Shown: positions 26,541 through 35,723 of the stretch, one piece after another
Numbering within the stretch: position 1 is the stretch's first letter
Layout of the letters: each line of letters opens with the position of its first letter
Origin: Williamsia sp.
Lineage (GTDB): Bacteria > Bacteroidota > Bacteroidia > Chitinophagales > Chitinophagaceae
Reading direction: 5' to 3'
DNA length: 64,000 nucleotides
Assembly: GCA_015069695.1 (NCBI GenBank)
Contig: JADCRZ010000023.1
Span: forward strand, 1-64,000
Notes under the pieces: model-generated
Database searches by the model: none
The model's input: only the letters and a program-made list of their open reading frames with translations
Told to the model about the DNA's origin: nothing
Program-made: the position numbers and the translations under genes

Positions 26541-27047
26541 TTATCCTCTTCCAAACATTTCGTCGTCTTTGTCCCTGCGCGTCTGGTCTTCCATGGGAAA
26601 CTCCTTGCGCATCGGGAAATAATCCATTTCGTCTACGTTCAGGATCCGTTTGAGATTGGGATGTCCGATAAAGTTGATGCCAAAATAATCGTAGGTCTCC
26701 CGCTCCAGCCAGTTGGCTGCTTCGTACAGCTTGGTAACGGTAAATACATCCGGTTTGTTGATATCAGTAAACACTTTGAAGCGCAGACGGATATTATCGA
26801 CCAGGTTGTGTACATGGTATACAACAGCCAGTTCTTCCCCGGTCCTGTTGGGGTAATGAACGGCACAGATGTCGGTCAGAAAACGGAAGCGCAGCTCCGG
26901 ATCATCATATAAAAACTGAAGAAGCTTCAGGTTGATGGTTTTAGGAGCAGTAAAGGTGAGTAGTCCATAGGGCTCATCCCATTCGGTGATCTGGTCACCA
27001 AATCTTTCTGTGATGCGCTGCCTGATTATTTCGTTTGTTAGTGCCAT
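26541..27047 (-). CDS. nuoC: NADH-quinone oxidoreductase subunit C
   Basis: A 168-residue 30-kDa-type subunit with the family signature ERETYDYFGINFIGHPNLKR near residues 125-145 and an LTDICAVHYPNR-like motif (FLTDICAVHYPNRTGEE). It is separate from nuoD, unlike the fused NuoCD of enterobacteria. It follows nuoB by 33 bp. Confidence 0.96.
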   Translation of the reverse strand: MALTNEIIRQRITERFGDQITEWDEPYGLLTFTAPKTINLKLLQFLYDDPELRFRFLTDICAVHYPNRTGEELAVVYHVHNLVDNIRLRFKVFTDINKPDVFTVTKLYEAANWLERETYDYFGINFIGHPNLKRILNVDEMDYFPMRKEFPMEDQTRRDKDDEMFGRG

Positions 27048-27080
27048 GCAGGTTTTTCTTACAACTTCCCTGTTAATCTA

Positions 27081-27662
27081 CTACTGGATGCCATAGCTCG
27101 ACATCAGTTCTTTGTAACGCTCTCCGGTTCTTCTGCGTACGCTTTCGTGTGCTATCAGCTCCTGTATTTTCAGGATGCCATCAATAATGCCTTCCGGCCT
27201 GGGCGGGCAGCCGGGCACATACACATCTACCGGAATGATCTGATCGATGCCTTGCAGGACCGAGTAGCTGTCGAAGATGCCACCGCTGCAGGCGCAGGCG
27301 CCAACGGAAAGCACCCAACGCGGTTCGGCCATTTGCAGGTATACCTGGCGGAGCACCGGTCCCATTTTTTTAGCGATGGTACCCATCACCATCAGCAGGT
27401 CGCACTGGCGCGGACTAAAGCCGATCCTTTCTGCCCCGAAACGGGCCAGGTCGTAGTGGGCACCCATGGTAGCCATGAATTCGATGCCGCAGCAGGATGT
27501 AGCAAACGGCAGGGGCCAGATAGAATTTTTTCTGGCCAATCCCACCACATCGCTCAGCTTGGTGGTAAAAAAGCCTTCGCCGGAATAACCGACGGGCGCA
27601 TTGGAAACATGAATGGGTTTCCCCCCTTCGTTCTTTATATTAAATTGTACCGGACGTGCCAT
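27081..27662 (-). CDS. nuoB: NADH-quinone oxidoreductase subunit B
   Basis: A 193-residue subunit binding cluster N2. The ligand motifs are visible as FATSCCGIEFMA (adjacent cysteines), VGACACSGGIFDSYSV and VPGCPPRPEGIIDGI. Residues about 95-115 hold GTIAKKMGPVLRQVY, also conserved. It starts 143 bp after nuoA. Confidence 0.97.
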   Translation of the reverse strand: MARPVQFNIKNEGGKPIHVSNAPVGYSGEGFFTTKLSDVVGLARKNSIWPLPFATSCCGIEFMATMGAHYDLARFGAERIGFSPRQCDLLMVMGTIAKKMGPVLRQVYLQMAEPRWVLSVGACACSGGIFDSYSVLQGIDQIIPVDVYVPGCPPRPEGIIDGILKIQELIAHESVRRRTGERYKELMSSYGIQ

Positions 27663-27805
27663 GATAGGTTCCTCCTTACTTTATGCAAGTTGTTTTAATG
27701 AGACTATAAACGCAATTGCCTGTATCAACAAATATGTAGTACGCTTGTTGGCAATCAGTTTATTTTTTACAATCTTTTATAAGCTTTCTCCGGTCAGGGC
27801 AACCG

Positions 27806-28204
27806 TTAGTCTTCCCAGTGAAGGGCGCCTTTCTTTATGATGTAAATAAAGCCTGCCAGAAAGAAAGCAACAAACAGCACAACTGCTATAAATCCATTCC
27901 AGCCGAGGGCCCGGAAATTGACTGCATAAGGATAGAAAAATATAACTTCTACATCAAACAGGACAAACAGGATGGCTACCAGAAAATACTTGATAGCCAT
28001 GGGCTGGCGGGCATTTCCGACGCTTTCGATCCCACTCTCAAAGTTCTCCAGCTTATCGCTGGTTTTGCGTTTTGGTCCCAGCAAATGCGTGATACCCATC
28101 ATGGCTCCTACAAACAACATGGCAAAGAAGAGCTGCAATACGATGGGCAAATAGTTCACGGAACTGTTTACAGCTGGATTTGCCTGCAGGAAGAACCAAT
28201 GCAT
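27806..28204 (-). CDS. nuoA: NADH-quinone oxidoreductase subunit A
   Basis: A 132-residue subunit with three membrane helices, and the conserved loop FESGIESVGNARQPMAIKYF followed by LFDVEVIFFYPYAV. It is the first gene of the complete 14-gene nuo operon. The gap to nuoB (27663-27805) shows no gene. Confidence 0.96.
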   Translation of the reverse strand: MHWFFLQANPAVNSSVNYLPIVLQLFFAMLFVGAMMGITHLLGPKRKTSDKLENFESGIESVGNARQPMAIKYFLVAILFVLFDVEVIFFYPYAVNFRALGWNGFIAVVLFVAFFLAGFIYIIKKGALHWED

Positions 28205-28227
28205 AATAAAAATTTCTCTTGTTGGAA

Positions 28228-28235
28228 CAAATGTA
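28228..28235 (-). promoter_or_regulatory. Putative minus-7 element of the nuo operon promoter
   Basis: TACATTTG on the minus strand fits the Bacteroidota TAnnTTTG consensus and lies 23 bp before the nuoA start. A minus-33 TTTG at the ideal 19-bp spacing is absent; the nearest is 12 bp away. Confidence 0.4.
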
Positions 28236-28280
28236 AGTCAGCGGGTGCAAATTACCTTATGCAATCCAAATTAGGGAAAT

Positions 28281-28307
28281 AAAAAATCCCCTGCGGTTAA
28301 GCAGGGG
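28281..28307 (-). terminator. Rho-independent terminator of the pstS-TPR unit
   Basis: Stem CCCCTGC (28288-28294) / GCAGGGG (28301-28307) with a 6-nt loop, followed on the minus strand by ATTTTTTATTT. It lies 31 bp past the TPR gene and just upstream of the nuo promoter region. Confidence 0.9.
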
Positions 28308-28337
28308 ACCCTTTCCTTTTATAAAAAGCCTCTTTAT

Positions 28338-30026
28338 TTATCCATTGCCTGTTCTTCTTGCAGCAGGCTTTGTGGTTGTTCCTTTTGTAGCAGGCGTTTT
28401 TGTAGCCGGTGCTGTTTGTTTGGGTGCAGGCTTTGTGAGTGCGAGAATATAAGCTTGGGCATCTTTGTTGTCTGGATCAAGTTCCAGTATTTTCTGCAGA
28501 GAAGCCACAGCACTGTCTTTTTGCTTAGCTACGTTGGCATAATAACCTGCCAGGTAAGAATGAGCAGACAGAAGTGTTGCTTTGTACTTGTCGCGAGCTG
28601 TATCAGCAAATACGATCAATCTTTTGTAAGGCTCTACTGCCAAGCCCTTTTCCATCGTCGTATCCTGGGCGGCAGCAGAACGGGCGCACCACAGATAACC
28701 AAACAATTCTGATGGGTATTTCTGTGAGTAGATGCCGCAGAAAATGCTGTCAGCTGTCTGGTAGTTCTTTGCCTGGTAGTTGGCGTATCCCCAATCGTAC
28801 AGATCCCTGTTTGTAGGATCCTTCTTTGTACGGTAGATTTGTCCGAGCCAGTTGGCTTGTTCTGTCCTGTTGCCGATTTTACCGGCGAAGGCAGCAGCAT
28901 CGGCCATCAGGTCCATCTTTGATTTCATAGCGGTGTCCAGATCAACTGCTTTCTGAAAGCTCTGCAGGGCATCTGTTTCATTGCCTGGGAACTTGCTAAG
29001 CAGTTTCGCCCTGAAAACATAATCCAGTGGTACAAAAGCATCCTGGGTTTGTTTGGTGAAATACTGATCCAGGTAGGTTTTGGCATTGGTTGAATCTCCT
29101 GACTCGTCATAGCTGTAAGCGGTCAGCTTGTAGTAACGGGGGTCTGCCTTGTCACCCAGTTCTGTGATCTTGGCTTTTGCAGCGTTGATGGCTCCCTGAT
29201 AGTCTTTGGCGGCATATAAGATGCTGATCCGGTCATAATCATCAGAGGGCTTTTTGTCAGCCACAGCCTGATATTTGTCAAGGTATGCTTTTGCTTTATT
29301 GATGTCACGGTTGTACCAGTAGTAATACAATTGATAAAAAGCCGGCGCATAGTTAGGATCGATCTGGGTTGCTTCTTCAAAAGCCGGCAGAAAATACTCT
29401 GCATTTCCCTGGGTCAGGTATACGCGTGCAGTTTCATATTTGGCTGCGGCCATCTTTGGATCGAGCTGCAGGGCTTTCTGGTAGGCTGTTACGGCAGCAC
29501 CGCCATCCGGCACTTTAAAATAGGCATCACCCATCAGTACATAGCTTTCTGCATTTTTGTTGTCTTTGCCGGCTCCTGAAGCGTTGAGCTTCTGGATGGC
29601 GTACTGGGGATCTCCGCCAGCAGCATCCACAATGGCGCGGGCTACTGCATTGACCACGTTGATGTCTTTGTTTTTGCTTAAACTGATGGCAGTTTCAAAA
29701 CGCTGGGTCGCGTCGTTTTTCTTGCCTTCTTTCAGTTCAATATGACCGATGCCCACCAGGATCAGGGGAGCACTGCCATTGTTGGCAAATGTTTTCTGAT
29801 AGAGGTCCTTTGCAGCAGCAGAATCTTTCATCTCTATCTCGGTCTGGCCAAGCCAGTAAACAGCATCCAGGTTGTTTGGATTGGAGGCAACCAGCTTCTC
29901 AAGCACATCTTTCGCACTATTATACCTTTGATAATAAAAAAAACGCTTCCCTTGATCTACGTTCTGTGCATACAAGCTTGCTCCGCCAACGAATCCAAGC
30001 AAAACCATAAAAAGTATTTTCTTCAT
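28338..30026 (-). CDS. Tetratricopeptide-repeat protein, exported
   Basis: A 562-residue protein with a signal peptide (MKKILFMVLLGFVGGASLYAQ) and many TPR units, for example at about 37-70, 170-205 (DGGAAVTAYQKALQLDPKMA) and 490-525 (DSAVASLQKILELDPDNKDA). The C-terminus is a Pro/Thr/Lys-rich tail. TPRs bind other proteins, so a periplasmic scaffold role is plausible. In many Bacteroidota a similar TPR gene follows exbB-exbD-exbD-tonB-pstS. Here it lies with the pstS-like gene but the ExbB part is about 18 kb away. It ends at a strong terminator. Confidence 0.85.
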   Translation of the reverse strand: MKKILFMVLLGFVGGASLYAQNVDQGKRFFYYQRYNSAKDVLEKLVASNPNNLDAVYWLGQTEIEMKDSAAAKDLYQKTFANNGSAPLILVGIGHIELKEGKKNDATQRFETAISLSKNKDINVVNAVARAIVDAAGGDPQYAIQKLNASGAGKDNKNAESYVLMGDAYFKVPDGGAAVTAYQKALQLDPKMAAAKYETARVYLTQGNAEYFLPAFEEATQIDPNYAPAFYQLYYYWYNRDINKAKAYLDKYQAVADKKPSDDYDRISILYAAKDYQGAINAAKAKITELGDKADPRYYKLTAYSYDESGDSTNAKTYLDQYFTKQTQDAFVPLDYVFRAKLLSKFPGNETDALQSFQKAVDLDTAMKSKMDLMADAAAFAGKIGNRTEQANWLGQIYRTKKDPTNRDLYDWGYANYQAKNYQTADSIFCGIYSQKYPSELFGYLWCARSAAAQDTTMEKGLAVEPYKRLIVFADTARDKYKATLLSAHSYLAGYYANVAKQKDSAVASLQKILELDPDNKDAQAYILALTKPAPKQTAPATKTPATKGTTTKPAARRTGNG

Positions 30027-30088
30027 GTCAACTTCCTTTTTTAGTTAATTAATGAATCGGGTTCTAAACTTATAGATTTTTTTAAAAA

Positions 30089-31006
30089 CTACTGACTGAT
30101 ATTTGCATTTCTGAGATCGAATGCCATTTTTGCGGGCCATAGATAAGCTCTTCTAAAAATCAGCTGCCCCCTTTCTAAGGTCAAAAAATTTACAAATCCG
30201 CTGCCTAAGCCGCGATAATTTTCTTTCAGAACATACTGCAAACTCCGAACCAAAGGATAGCGCTTCGTTGCAATATTTGCCTGATAGGGCTTTACATAGG
30301 CCGTTGGGCGGCATATCACACATTCCAGGGAAGCAATCCTGACCTTGTTCAAAAAGCTCAGCTGGGTGGCGTCTTCCCGGTTTCCGATCCAGCTTACGCC
30401 TACCAGTCCGATAGCATCTTTGTTACTGGCGATGTAGTCGATCACCCCCTGGCTGGAGGGAGCTGCAACCACATTGCTGCCAAAAGGCTGTCCTTTTAAT
30501 AGCGAGTCCATCGCATAGCGTACGATGCTGGTAGCCGAGAGGCCATCCATCACCACCTTATATTTATAGCCGCTGGTGCCCTTTACCATGGAGCGGATGT
30601 CAGCCATATCAAAAATAGAATCTTTGGCCGCATTGTTGACGACCACTGCAATGGCATCATACGCCATGGTTCCCTGGATCGGATAATACCGCAGGGTATC
30701 CTTCATGATCTTTTCTTCCGTTTTATTTAATCCGCGTGTGATAATAACCATGCGGATGCTGTCGTTCTGTAGGTCGCGGATGCAGTCGGCTTCTGATTTG
30801 TAATGGGTGATGATCTTTGCCTGGGGAAAAGCTGATTCAAAAACCTGGATCTGAGAATCAATGATGGGTTTGAAAGATTCATCTACACTGATATGGATCG
30901 TTCCGCTGGTAAGCGTATCAGAAAAGGATTGAACAGGCGCATTGCTTCCGCAACTTGCCAGCAGCAAAATCATAAAAAACCAAGCTATGACCTGTCTTGT
31001 TTGCAT
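30089..31006 (-). CDS. PstS-like substrate-binding lipoprotein
   Basis: A 305-residue lipoprotein; signal and lipobox LLLASC place the lipidated cysteine at residue 19. The body matches the phosphate ABC transporter substrate-binding (PstS/PBP-like) fold: GTIHISVDESFKPIIDSQIQ, AYDAIAVVVNNAAKDSIFDM, and SSQGVIDYIASNKDAIGLVG. No phosphate ABC permease or ATPase genes are adjacent. In this family context (near TonB and TPR genes) a role other than phosphate import is possible. It lies 62 bp upstream of the TPR gene and 20 bp downstream of the small membrane protein gene. Confidence 0.85.
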   Translation of the reverse strand: MQTRQVIAWFFMILLLASCGSNAPVQSFSDTLTSGTIHISVDESFKPIIDSQIQVFESAFPQAKIITHYKSEADCIRDLQNDSIRMVIITRGLNKTEEKIMKDTLRYYPIQGTMAYDAIAVVVNNAAKDSIFDMADIRSMVKGTSGYKYKVVMDGLSATSIVRYAMDSLLKGQPFGSNVVAAPSSQGVIDYIASNKDAIGLVGVSWIGNREDATQLSFLNKVRIASLECVICRPTAYVKPYQANIATKRYPLVRSLQYVLKENYRGLGSGFVNFLTLERGQLIFRRAYLWPAKMAFDLRNANISQ

Positions 31007-31026
31007 GAAAAAAGATAATAGATTGT

Positions 31027-31263
31027 TTATTCAGTGTAATAATCCTTTTTGTAGCCCCGGTACATACGCCAGCCCCCATAGATAATGCACATCACCCCAA
31101 AAAAATACCGAAAAAAAGGCTCAACTGTAAAACCAACCCCTATGTAAGGCGAGACCAGAAAAAAAATACCAAATCCCAGGATGATCAGTCCCATGCCAAA
31201 ATCCATTACAGAACGCATGAGCACGTATCCTTTTTTTCTTTTTTCTGTTTGGTCTGTTTCCAT
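31027..31263 (-). CDS. Small two-helix membrane protein, unknown function
   Basis: A 78-residue protein with a charged N-terminus (METDQTEKRKKGY), two membrane helices (about 17-40 DFGMGLIILGFGIFFLVSPY and 48-67 FFRYFFGVMCIIYGGWRMYR) and a charged tail. I do not recognise a named family. It heads the operon with the pstS-like and TPR genes, so it may belong to the same envelope complex (inference from position). Confidence 0.7.
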   Translation of the reverse strand: METDQTEKRKKGYVLMRSVMDFGMGLIILGFGIFFLVSPYIGVGFTVEPFFRYFFGVMCIIYGGWRMYRGYKKDYYTE

Positions 31264-31513
31264 ATAGAAATCAAGTTAAATCGTTTGCCAAAACAAAAAG
31301 ACATGCAAATTTTCTGCCGGGCAAGATACTAAAATTATTGTCTTTACTCCCTGAAAAATAGTGCCGGAAAAATGCAAGTTTTCATCATATTATCTATTTT
31401 AACATTTTGTTCTTGCCTCCTTCTTCCGGTCCGGTTTGAGCCAGCTACACAGATGCATCTATACATAGATTCCACAAGATAAGCATCGGGCCACATCATT
31501 TTTTACCGGCCTA

Positions 31514-31521
31514 TATTTGCG
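31514..31521 (+). promoter_or_regulatory. Putative minus-7 element of hisS
   Basis: TATATTTG matches TAnnTTTG and lies 24 bp before the hisS ATG. No good minus-33 TTTG at 19-bp spacing. The rest of 31264-31545 shows no gene. Confidence 0.45.
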
Positions 31522-31545
31522 CAAGTTTACTTAATACTTATTTAC

Positions 31546-32937
31546 ATGAAACCGGGTTTACCGCAGGGAACAAGAGATTTCGGTGCAGCTGTTGTGAGAA
31601 AAAGAAATTTTATTTTTCACCACATCAGAACAGTCTTTGAGTTGTATGGCTTTCAGCCACTTGAAACGCCCGCCTTTGAAAACCTCAGTACCCTGATGGG
31701 CAAATATGGTGATGAAGGTGATAAGCTGATCTTCAAGATCCTGAACAACGGCCTGAATGATCCTAAAAATATCGAGCAGTCGAAGGAGGCTTTTCAGAAA
31801 GTATTGCTGGGTCAAAATGATCTGCACCTCACAGAGCGGGCTTTAAAATATGATCTTACCATTCCGTTTGCCCGCTACGTGGCCATGAACTACGGACAGC
31901 TTACCATGCCTTTTAAAAGATACCAGATCCAGCCTGTCTGGCGCGCCGACCGGCCGCAAAGAGGCCGCTACCGGGAGTTCTATCAATGCGATGTGGATGT
32001 GGTTGGCAGCCGGTCTCTTCTCAATGAAGTAGAGCTGGCCTCTATCTATCACGATGTATTTACCCGGCTGGGCTTGTCAGGCTACAGCCTGCAGATCAAC
32101 CACCGCAAAATCCTCAAAGGCATTATGGAAGTATGCGGCGTGGCATCACAGGAAAAAGCTATTCTTGTTATCATTGATAAAACAGACAAGATCGGCGTGG
32201 AAGGCGTCAGTGCTGAGCTTGCAGCTATCGGTATTCCGGCAGACAATCTCAACAAGCTATTGGCTGTTTACTCTTTTAGTGATACGACTCAATCAACCCT
32301 TGCTTTTTTACAGGAACAGCTGGCCGGTTCACCAACCGGTTTGCAAGGTGTGAAGGATCTTGCCTACCTGCTGGGCTCGGTCGAAAACCTCTACCCTGCC
32401 CTGCATAATAATATACGGTTAGATTTGACCCTCGCGCGCGGACTGGATTATTACACCGGTATTATTTTTGAAGCCCGGGCACCGCGAAGCGTAAAGATCG
32501 GCAGCATTGGCGGGGGTGGCCGCTATGATGACCTCACCGGTTTGTTTGGTGTACCCGGCGTACCGGGCGTAGGCATTTCATTTGGCGTAGATAGAATTTA
32601 TGATGTGCTCGAAGAACTGGGACTTTTTCCGGAAAACACCCAAACCAGCACCAAGGTCCTTTTCTTTAATCTGGGGGATCAGGAAAGCAGCCATGCCTTC
32701 CGCCTCCTGCAGCAACTGCGCAGCCAGGGTATTCCCTCCGAGCTGTACCACGAACCCGCCAAGCTCGACAAACAGTTCAGGTACGCTGAAAAAAAGAACA
32801 TCCCCTACGCCATTATCATCGGCAGCAAGGAAACAGAAGAGAAGACATTTGTATTAAAAGATTTGGCGAAGGGAAGCCAGCAGGTATATAAGATGGAGGA
32901 GATAGGGAATGTTCTCAAACACAATTCCACCAGTTAA
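31546..32937 (+). CDS. hisS: Histidine--tRNA ligase
   Basis: A 463-residue class II aminoacyl-tRNA synthetase. Motifs seen are GTRDF near the N-terminus, motif 2 region RYQIQPVWRADRPQRGRYREFYQCDVDVVG, listed here in two halves (RYQIQPVWRADRPQRGR, then YREFYQCDVD), the HisA block LDLTLARGLDYYTGIIFE, and motif 3 GVGISFGVDRIYDVL. The C-terminal anticodon-binding domain is intact. It charges tRNA-His and stands alone, convergent with the phosphoesterase gene. Confidence 0.97.
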   Translation: MKPGLPQGTRDFGAAVVRKRNFIFHHIRTVFELYGFQPLETPAFENLSTLMGKYGDEGDKLIFKILNNGLNDPKNIEQSKEAFQKVLLGQNDLHLTERALKYDLTIPFARYVAMNYGQLTMPFKRYQIQPVWRADRPQRGRYREFYQCDVDVVGSRSLLNEVELASIYHDVFTRLGLSGYSLQINHRKILKGIMEVCGVASQEKAILVIIDKTDKIGVEGVSAELAAIGIPADNLNKLLAVYSFSDTTQSTLAFLQEQLAGSPTGLQGVKDLAYLLGSVENLYPALHNNIRLDLTLARGLDYYTGIIFEARAPRSVKIGSIGGGGRYDDLTGLFGVPGVPGVGISFGVDRIYDVLEELGLFPENTQTSTKVLFFNLGDQESSHAFRLLQQLRSQGIPSELYHEPAKLDKQFRYAEKKNIPYAIIIGSKETEEKTFVLKDLAKGSQQVYKMEEIGNVLKHNSTS

Positions 32938-32985
32938 CGTACTCAATCCCGAGCATCCCTCCCATCCTGTAAATCAAGGTCCAGA

Positions 32986-35694
32986 CTAATCGTCATCATC
33001 CGCTTTCCTCAACTTGCGGGGCAGGGTAAGCTGTCTCGGATAGGGCCTGTCGCCGCGGGCTGCAAACCAGAGGATCCTGTTGAGCAGGTCATCATTGCCG
33101 CCATCTACATGGTCAAACTGGGGTGTGCCGGATTGAACGGTGAATTCTTTTGCCTTTCCGGATAATGCAGCAGCAGCCTTGTTCATCAGGTCGAGCGGGA
33201 TCTTATTCAGCTCATGCGTGTACGGTGTCTTATCAAATTTGCCTGAAAAGCAATCGAACATAGGCAGGGCGGTTGCATCTACTACGTTCATAGGCGGCAA
33301 TCCTAAAATTTGCTCAATGGTACGAACGACACAGGTTTGGTTGTAATTGGTGTGCACCGTTCTTTGCAGGCGGGAGTACGGACTCATTACAAACCCGACG
33401 GTCCGGTAAGCGGATACATGATCCCATCCGCCCTGCGAATCATCTTCTGTTACAAACACAGCTGTCGAATCCCAGAACCGGCTGTGCGTAATCGCTTCCA
33501 ATATTCTTCCCAAAGCCAGGTCGTTGTCGGCTACCATGGCTTCCGGACGGGGATAGCCTTCCCGCATGCCTGCCGTATGATCGCTGGGCAACGCCATAAT
33601 AATAAGTTGCGGCAACTGATCACCCGGCATTTTTTCATAAGCATTCAACTCCTTTATAAAAGCATCGGCACGGACCTGGTCATTGACGGTTTGTCCATCA
33701 TAGCCAGGATATGTGGGTGCGAGAAGCGGTTGAACGCGGGAGATGGTAGTTACATTTTTAAAATTGAAAGGCCTGGCCTCTTTGTGCATGCCCCATATAT
33801 CTTTCCAGGTCAGTTTGCCCTCCCATTGCGGAATACAGGCTTCCCCATAGATGCGCACGGTTTTACCATGATCCAGGGCATTGTTCCAGATAAACCCTTT
33901 TTTGTTATATACCATGGCATCGGTTTGCACATGCGGATAACTGTTGAACCAGGCTTGTACATTTCTTTCAATGTAATCCGTTACCATGGCAGCATCTGTC
34001 CATTGGTGACCTTCGGCGGATGATTTGCCAGATACATAATAATTGTCCATCAGCAAAAACTCCCGGGCAAGCCGGTGATGGTTGGGCGTGATGCTGTCGC
34101 CATAAATACAAACCGCTTTCATGCCATCTCCCTGGGGCATATCACCCAGGATCTGATCGTAGGTCCGGTTTTCTTTGATGATATAAAAAACGTGTTTGAA
34201 AACAGAAGGCTCGCCGATGCGTTCCGGAACAGGCTTTGCGGAAATGCCGTTTCTGGGAAGCCGCTGCAACAGCTCGGTGCGGAATACCATATTGGCTTTT
34301 TCTACCCTGGTGGTATATTGTTGCAACTCTTTTTTATCCGGCACCGGGATGATGGAAACAGTGGCTTCCTGCCTGTGTGAATTGTATGTACCATCGTCGT
34401 CCTTGCGCACGCGGGCACCTTCGCCTTCCAGATTGGCTACATATAAAATAGCAGACGATGAAGACAAAGCCATGCCGGCAGGATAGGCTTCTGTCGGGAT
34501 AAATCCTTCCATGGTAGAGGATCCCTTGCCTGCCGTGCTTACCCTTTCTCCCAACTTAATCACTGCAATGGCATTGTCGAGCCCGTTGGCAACATACAAG
34601 GTCGTACCTGTAGCATCAATTGCCAGCGCATTGGGCGAATCACCGATGAGGTAAGCAACCTTTTTGTTGAGCTGTACCGGAATAGAATCCACCACTGCAT
34701 CCGTTCCTGTGCTGATCACCGACACATGGTCGCTGTTGGCATTGGCAACATACAGGAATTGTTCGTCCGGACTGGCAATGACATCGTTGGGATGAAGTCC
34801 CACCCGGATGTCGTGCAGCTTCTGTCCGGAAGCCGCATCAAATACACTGAGCGTGCCTTGCGCCGTGGCACCGGTGAGCGGATCTACATATACGCGGGCA
34901 TAAGGAATACCGGCCGTTTCACCGCCTCCTTCTGCAGGCACAGGGCCCGCCCAGTTGCTGACATAGATCTTTCCTTTGATCAGAACTGCTCCGTACGGAG
35001 CCATACCGGTAGCAGCTGTCCAGATAATTTTCTTGTCCCGCCAGCGCAGCTTTACAAGCTGGTTGTTTCCGTTCAGTACAACAAACAAATACATTTCACC
35101 ACCTTCCAGCGCAACACAAATATCATTGGGCAAAGCCAGTGCCGACAAGCCCTTCACCGGTTCAAAGGGCATTGCGCTGCTGATAACGGCTTTCTTCCCA
35201 TCCCACATCGCATCAAACACATAAGAGCGCTTGGATGATGTATTGGAAGCACTCCAGAAAACATGCACGGTACCTGCCGAATCCGCTACTTTCATACCGG
35301 AGTACGTGCTGATAAATCCCCTGTAAGGGTTGTTTACGCCATAGTCCAGGTGAAAAAGCAGTTTGGGATCTGTTGCATCTATAAATGCCAGGCCGAACCG
35401 GTCTTCTACGGCCAGCACCTTTCCGCCGGGGAGCAGGGCACAGTCCAGGCTGTGGTTTTCCAGCTGCTTGTTGCCAAAGCGGATCACGGTGCCTGCCGGG
35501 TCGATGAACCGGTTGTAGGGCATCAGCACGGTTGAATTAAGCGGAGAAAGTGTGGTATCATCATAGCTGCTATGATAATCGCTGGTACGGGTAACCGTCG
35601 TTGTATACTTCCGGGCAGCGGTACAGCCCACAAGAACAAACAGCCCCAGCAGACAGATGGACTGTACTCCCGCTTTAACCGGCGACATCTTCAT
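32986..35694 (-). CDS. Bifunctional YVTN/YncE beta-propeller and phosphoesterase lipoprotein
   Basis: A 902-residue lipoprotein (lipobox FVLVGC, cysteine 24). Residues about 60-440 form a YncE-like beta-propeller with repeated motifs such as LYVANANSDHVSVISTGTDA and LYVANGLDNAIAVIKLG. From about residue 500 a phosphoesterase domain starts (HVFYIIKENRTYDQILGDM), with metal-site sequence YYVSGKSSAEGHQWTDAAM and FVTEDDSQGGWDHVSAYR typical of the PF04185 acid phosphatase/phospholipase C group. The fusion is known in Bacteroidota. It probably hydrolyses a phosphate ester at the cell surface; the substrate is unknown. The gene stands 29 bp downstream of the isomerase-like gene. Confidence 0.88.
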   Translation of the reverse strand: MKMSPVKAGVQSICLLGLFVLVGCTAARKYTTTVTRTSDYHSSYDDTTLSPLNSTVLMPYNRFIDPAGTVIRFGNKQLENHSLDCALLPGGKVLAVEDRFGLAFIDATDPKLLFHLDYGVNNPYRGFISTYSGMKVADSAGTVHVFWSASNTSSKRSYVFDAMWDGKKAVISSAMPFEPVKGLSALALPNDICVALEGGEMYLFVVLNGNNQLVKLRWRDKKIIWTAATGMAPYGAVLIKGKIYVSNWAGPVPAEGGGETAGIPYARVYVDPLTGATAQGTLSVFDAASGQKLHDIRVGLHPNDVIASPDEQFLYVANANSDHVSVISTGTDAVVDSIPVQLNKKVAYLIGDSPNALAIDATGTTLYVANGLDNAIAVIKLGERVSTAGKGSSTMEGFIPTEAYPAGMALSSSSAILYVANLEGEGARVRKDDDGTYNSHRQEATVSIIPVPDKKELQQYTTRVEKANMVFRTELLQRLPRNGISAKPVPERIGEPSVFKHVFYIIKENRTYDQILGDMPQGDGMKAVCIYGDSITPNHHRLAREFLLMDNYYVSGKSSAEGHQWTDAAMVTDYIERNVQAWFNSYPHVQTDAMVYNKKGFIWNNALDHGKTVRIYGEACIPQWEGKLTWKDIWGMHKEARPFNFKNVTTISRVQPLLAPTYPGYDGQTVNDQVRADAFIKELNAYEKMPGDQLPQLIIMALPSDHTAGMREGYPRPEAMVADNDLALGRILEAITHSRFWDSTAVFVTEDDSQGGWDHVSAYRTVGFVMSPYSRLQRTVHTNYNQTCVVRTIEQILGLPPMNVVDATALPMFDCFSGKFDKTPYTHELNKIPLDLMNKAAAALSGKAKEFTVQSGTPQFDHVDGGNDDLLNRILWFAARGDRPYPRQLTLPRKLRKADDDD

Positions 35695-35723
35695 AGCAGC
35701 GTTTGTATGATGGAGTGAACAGG

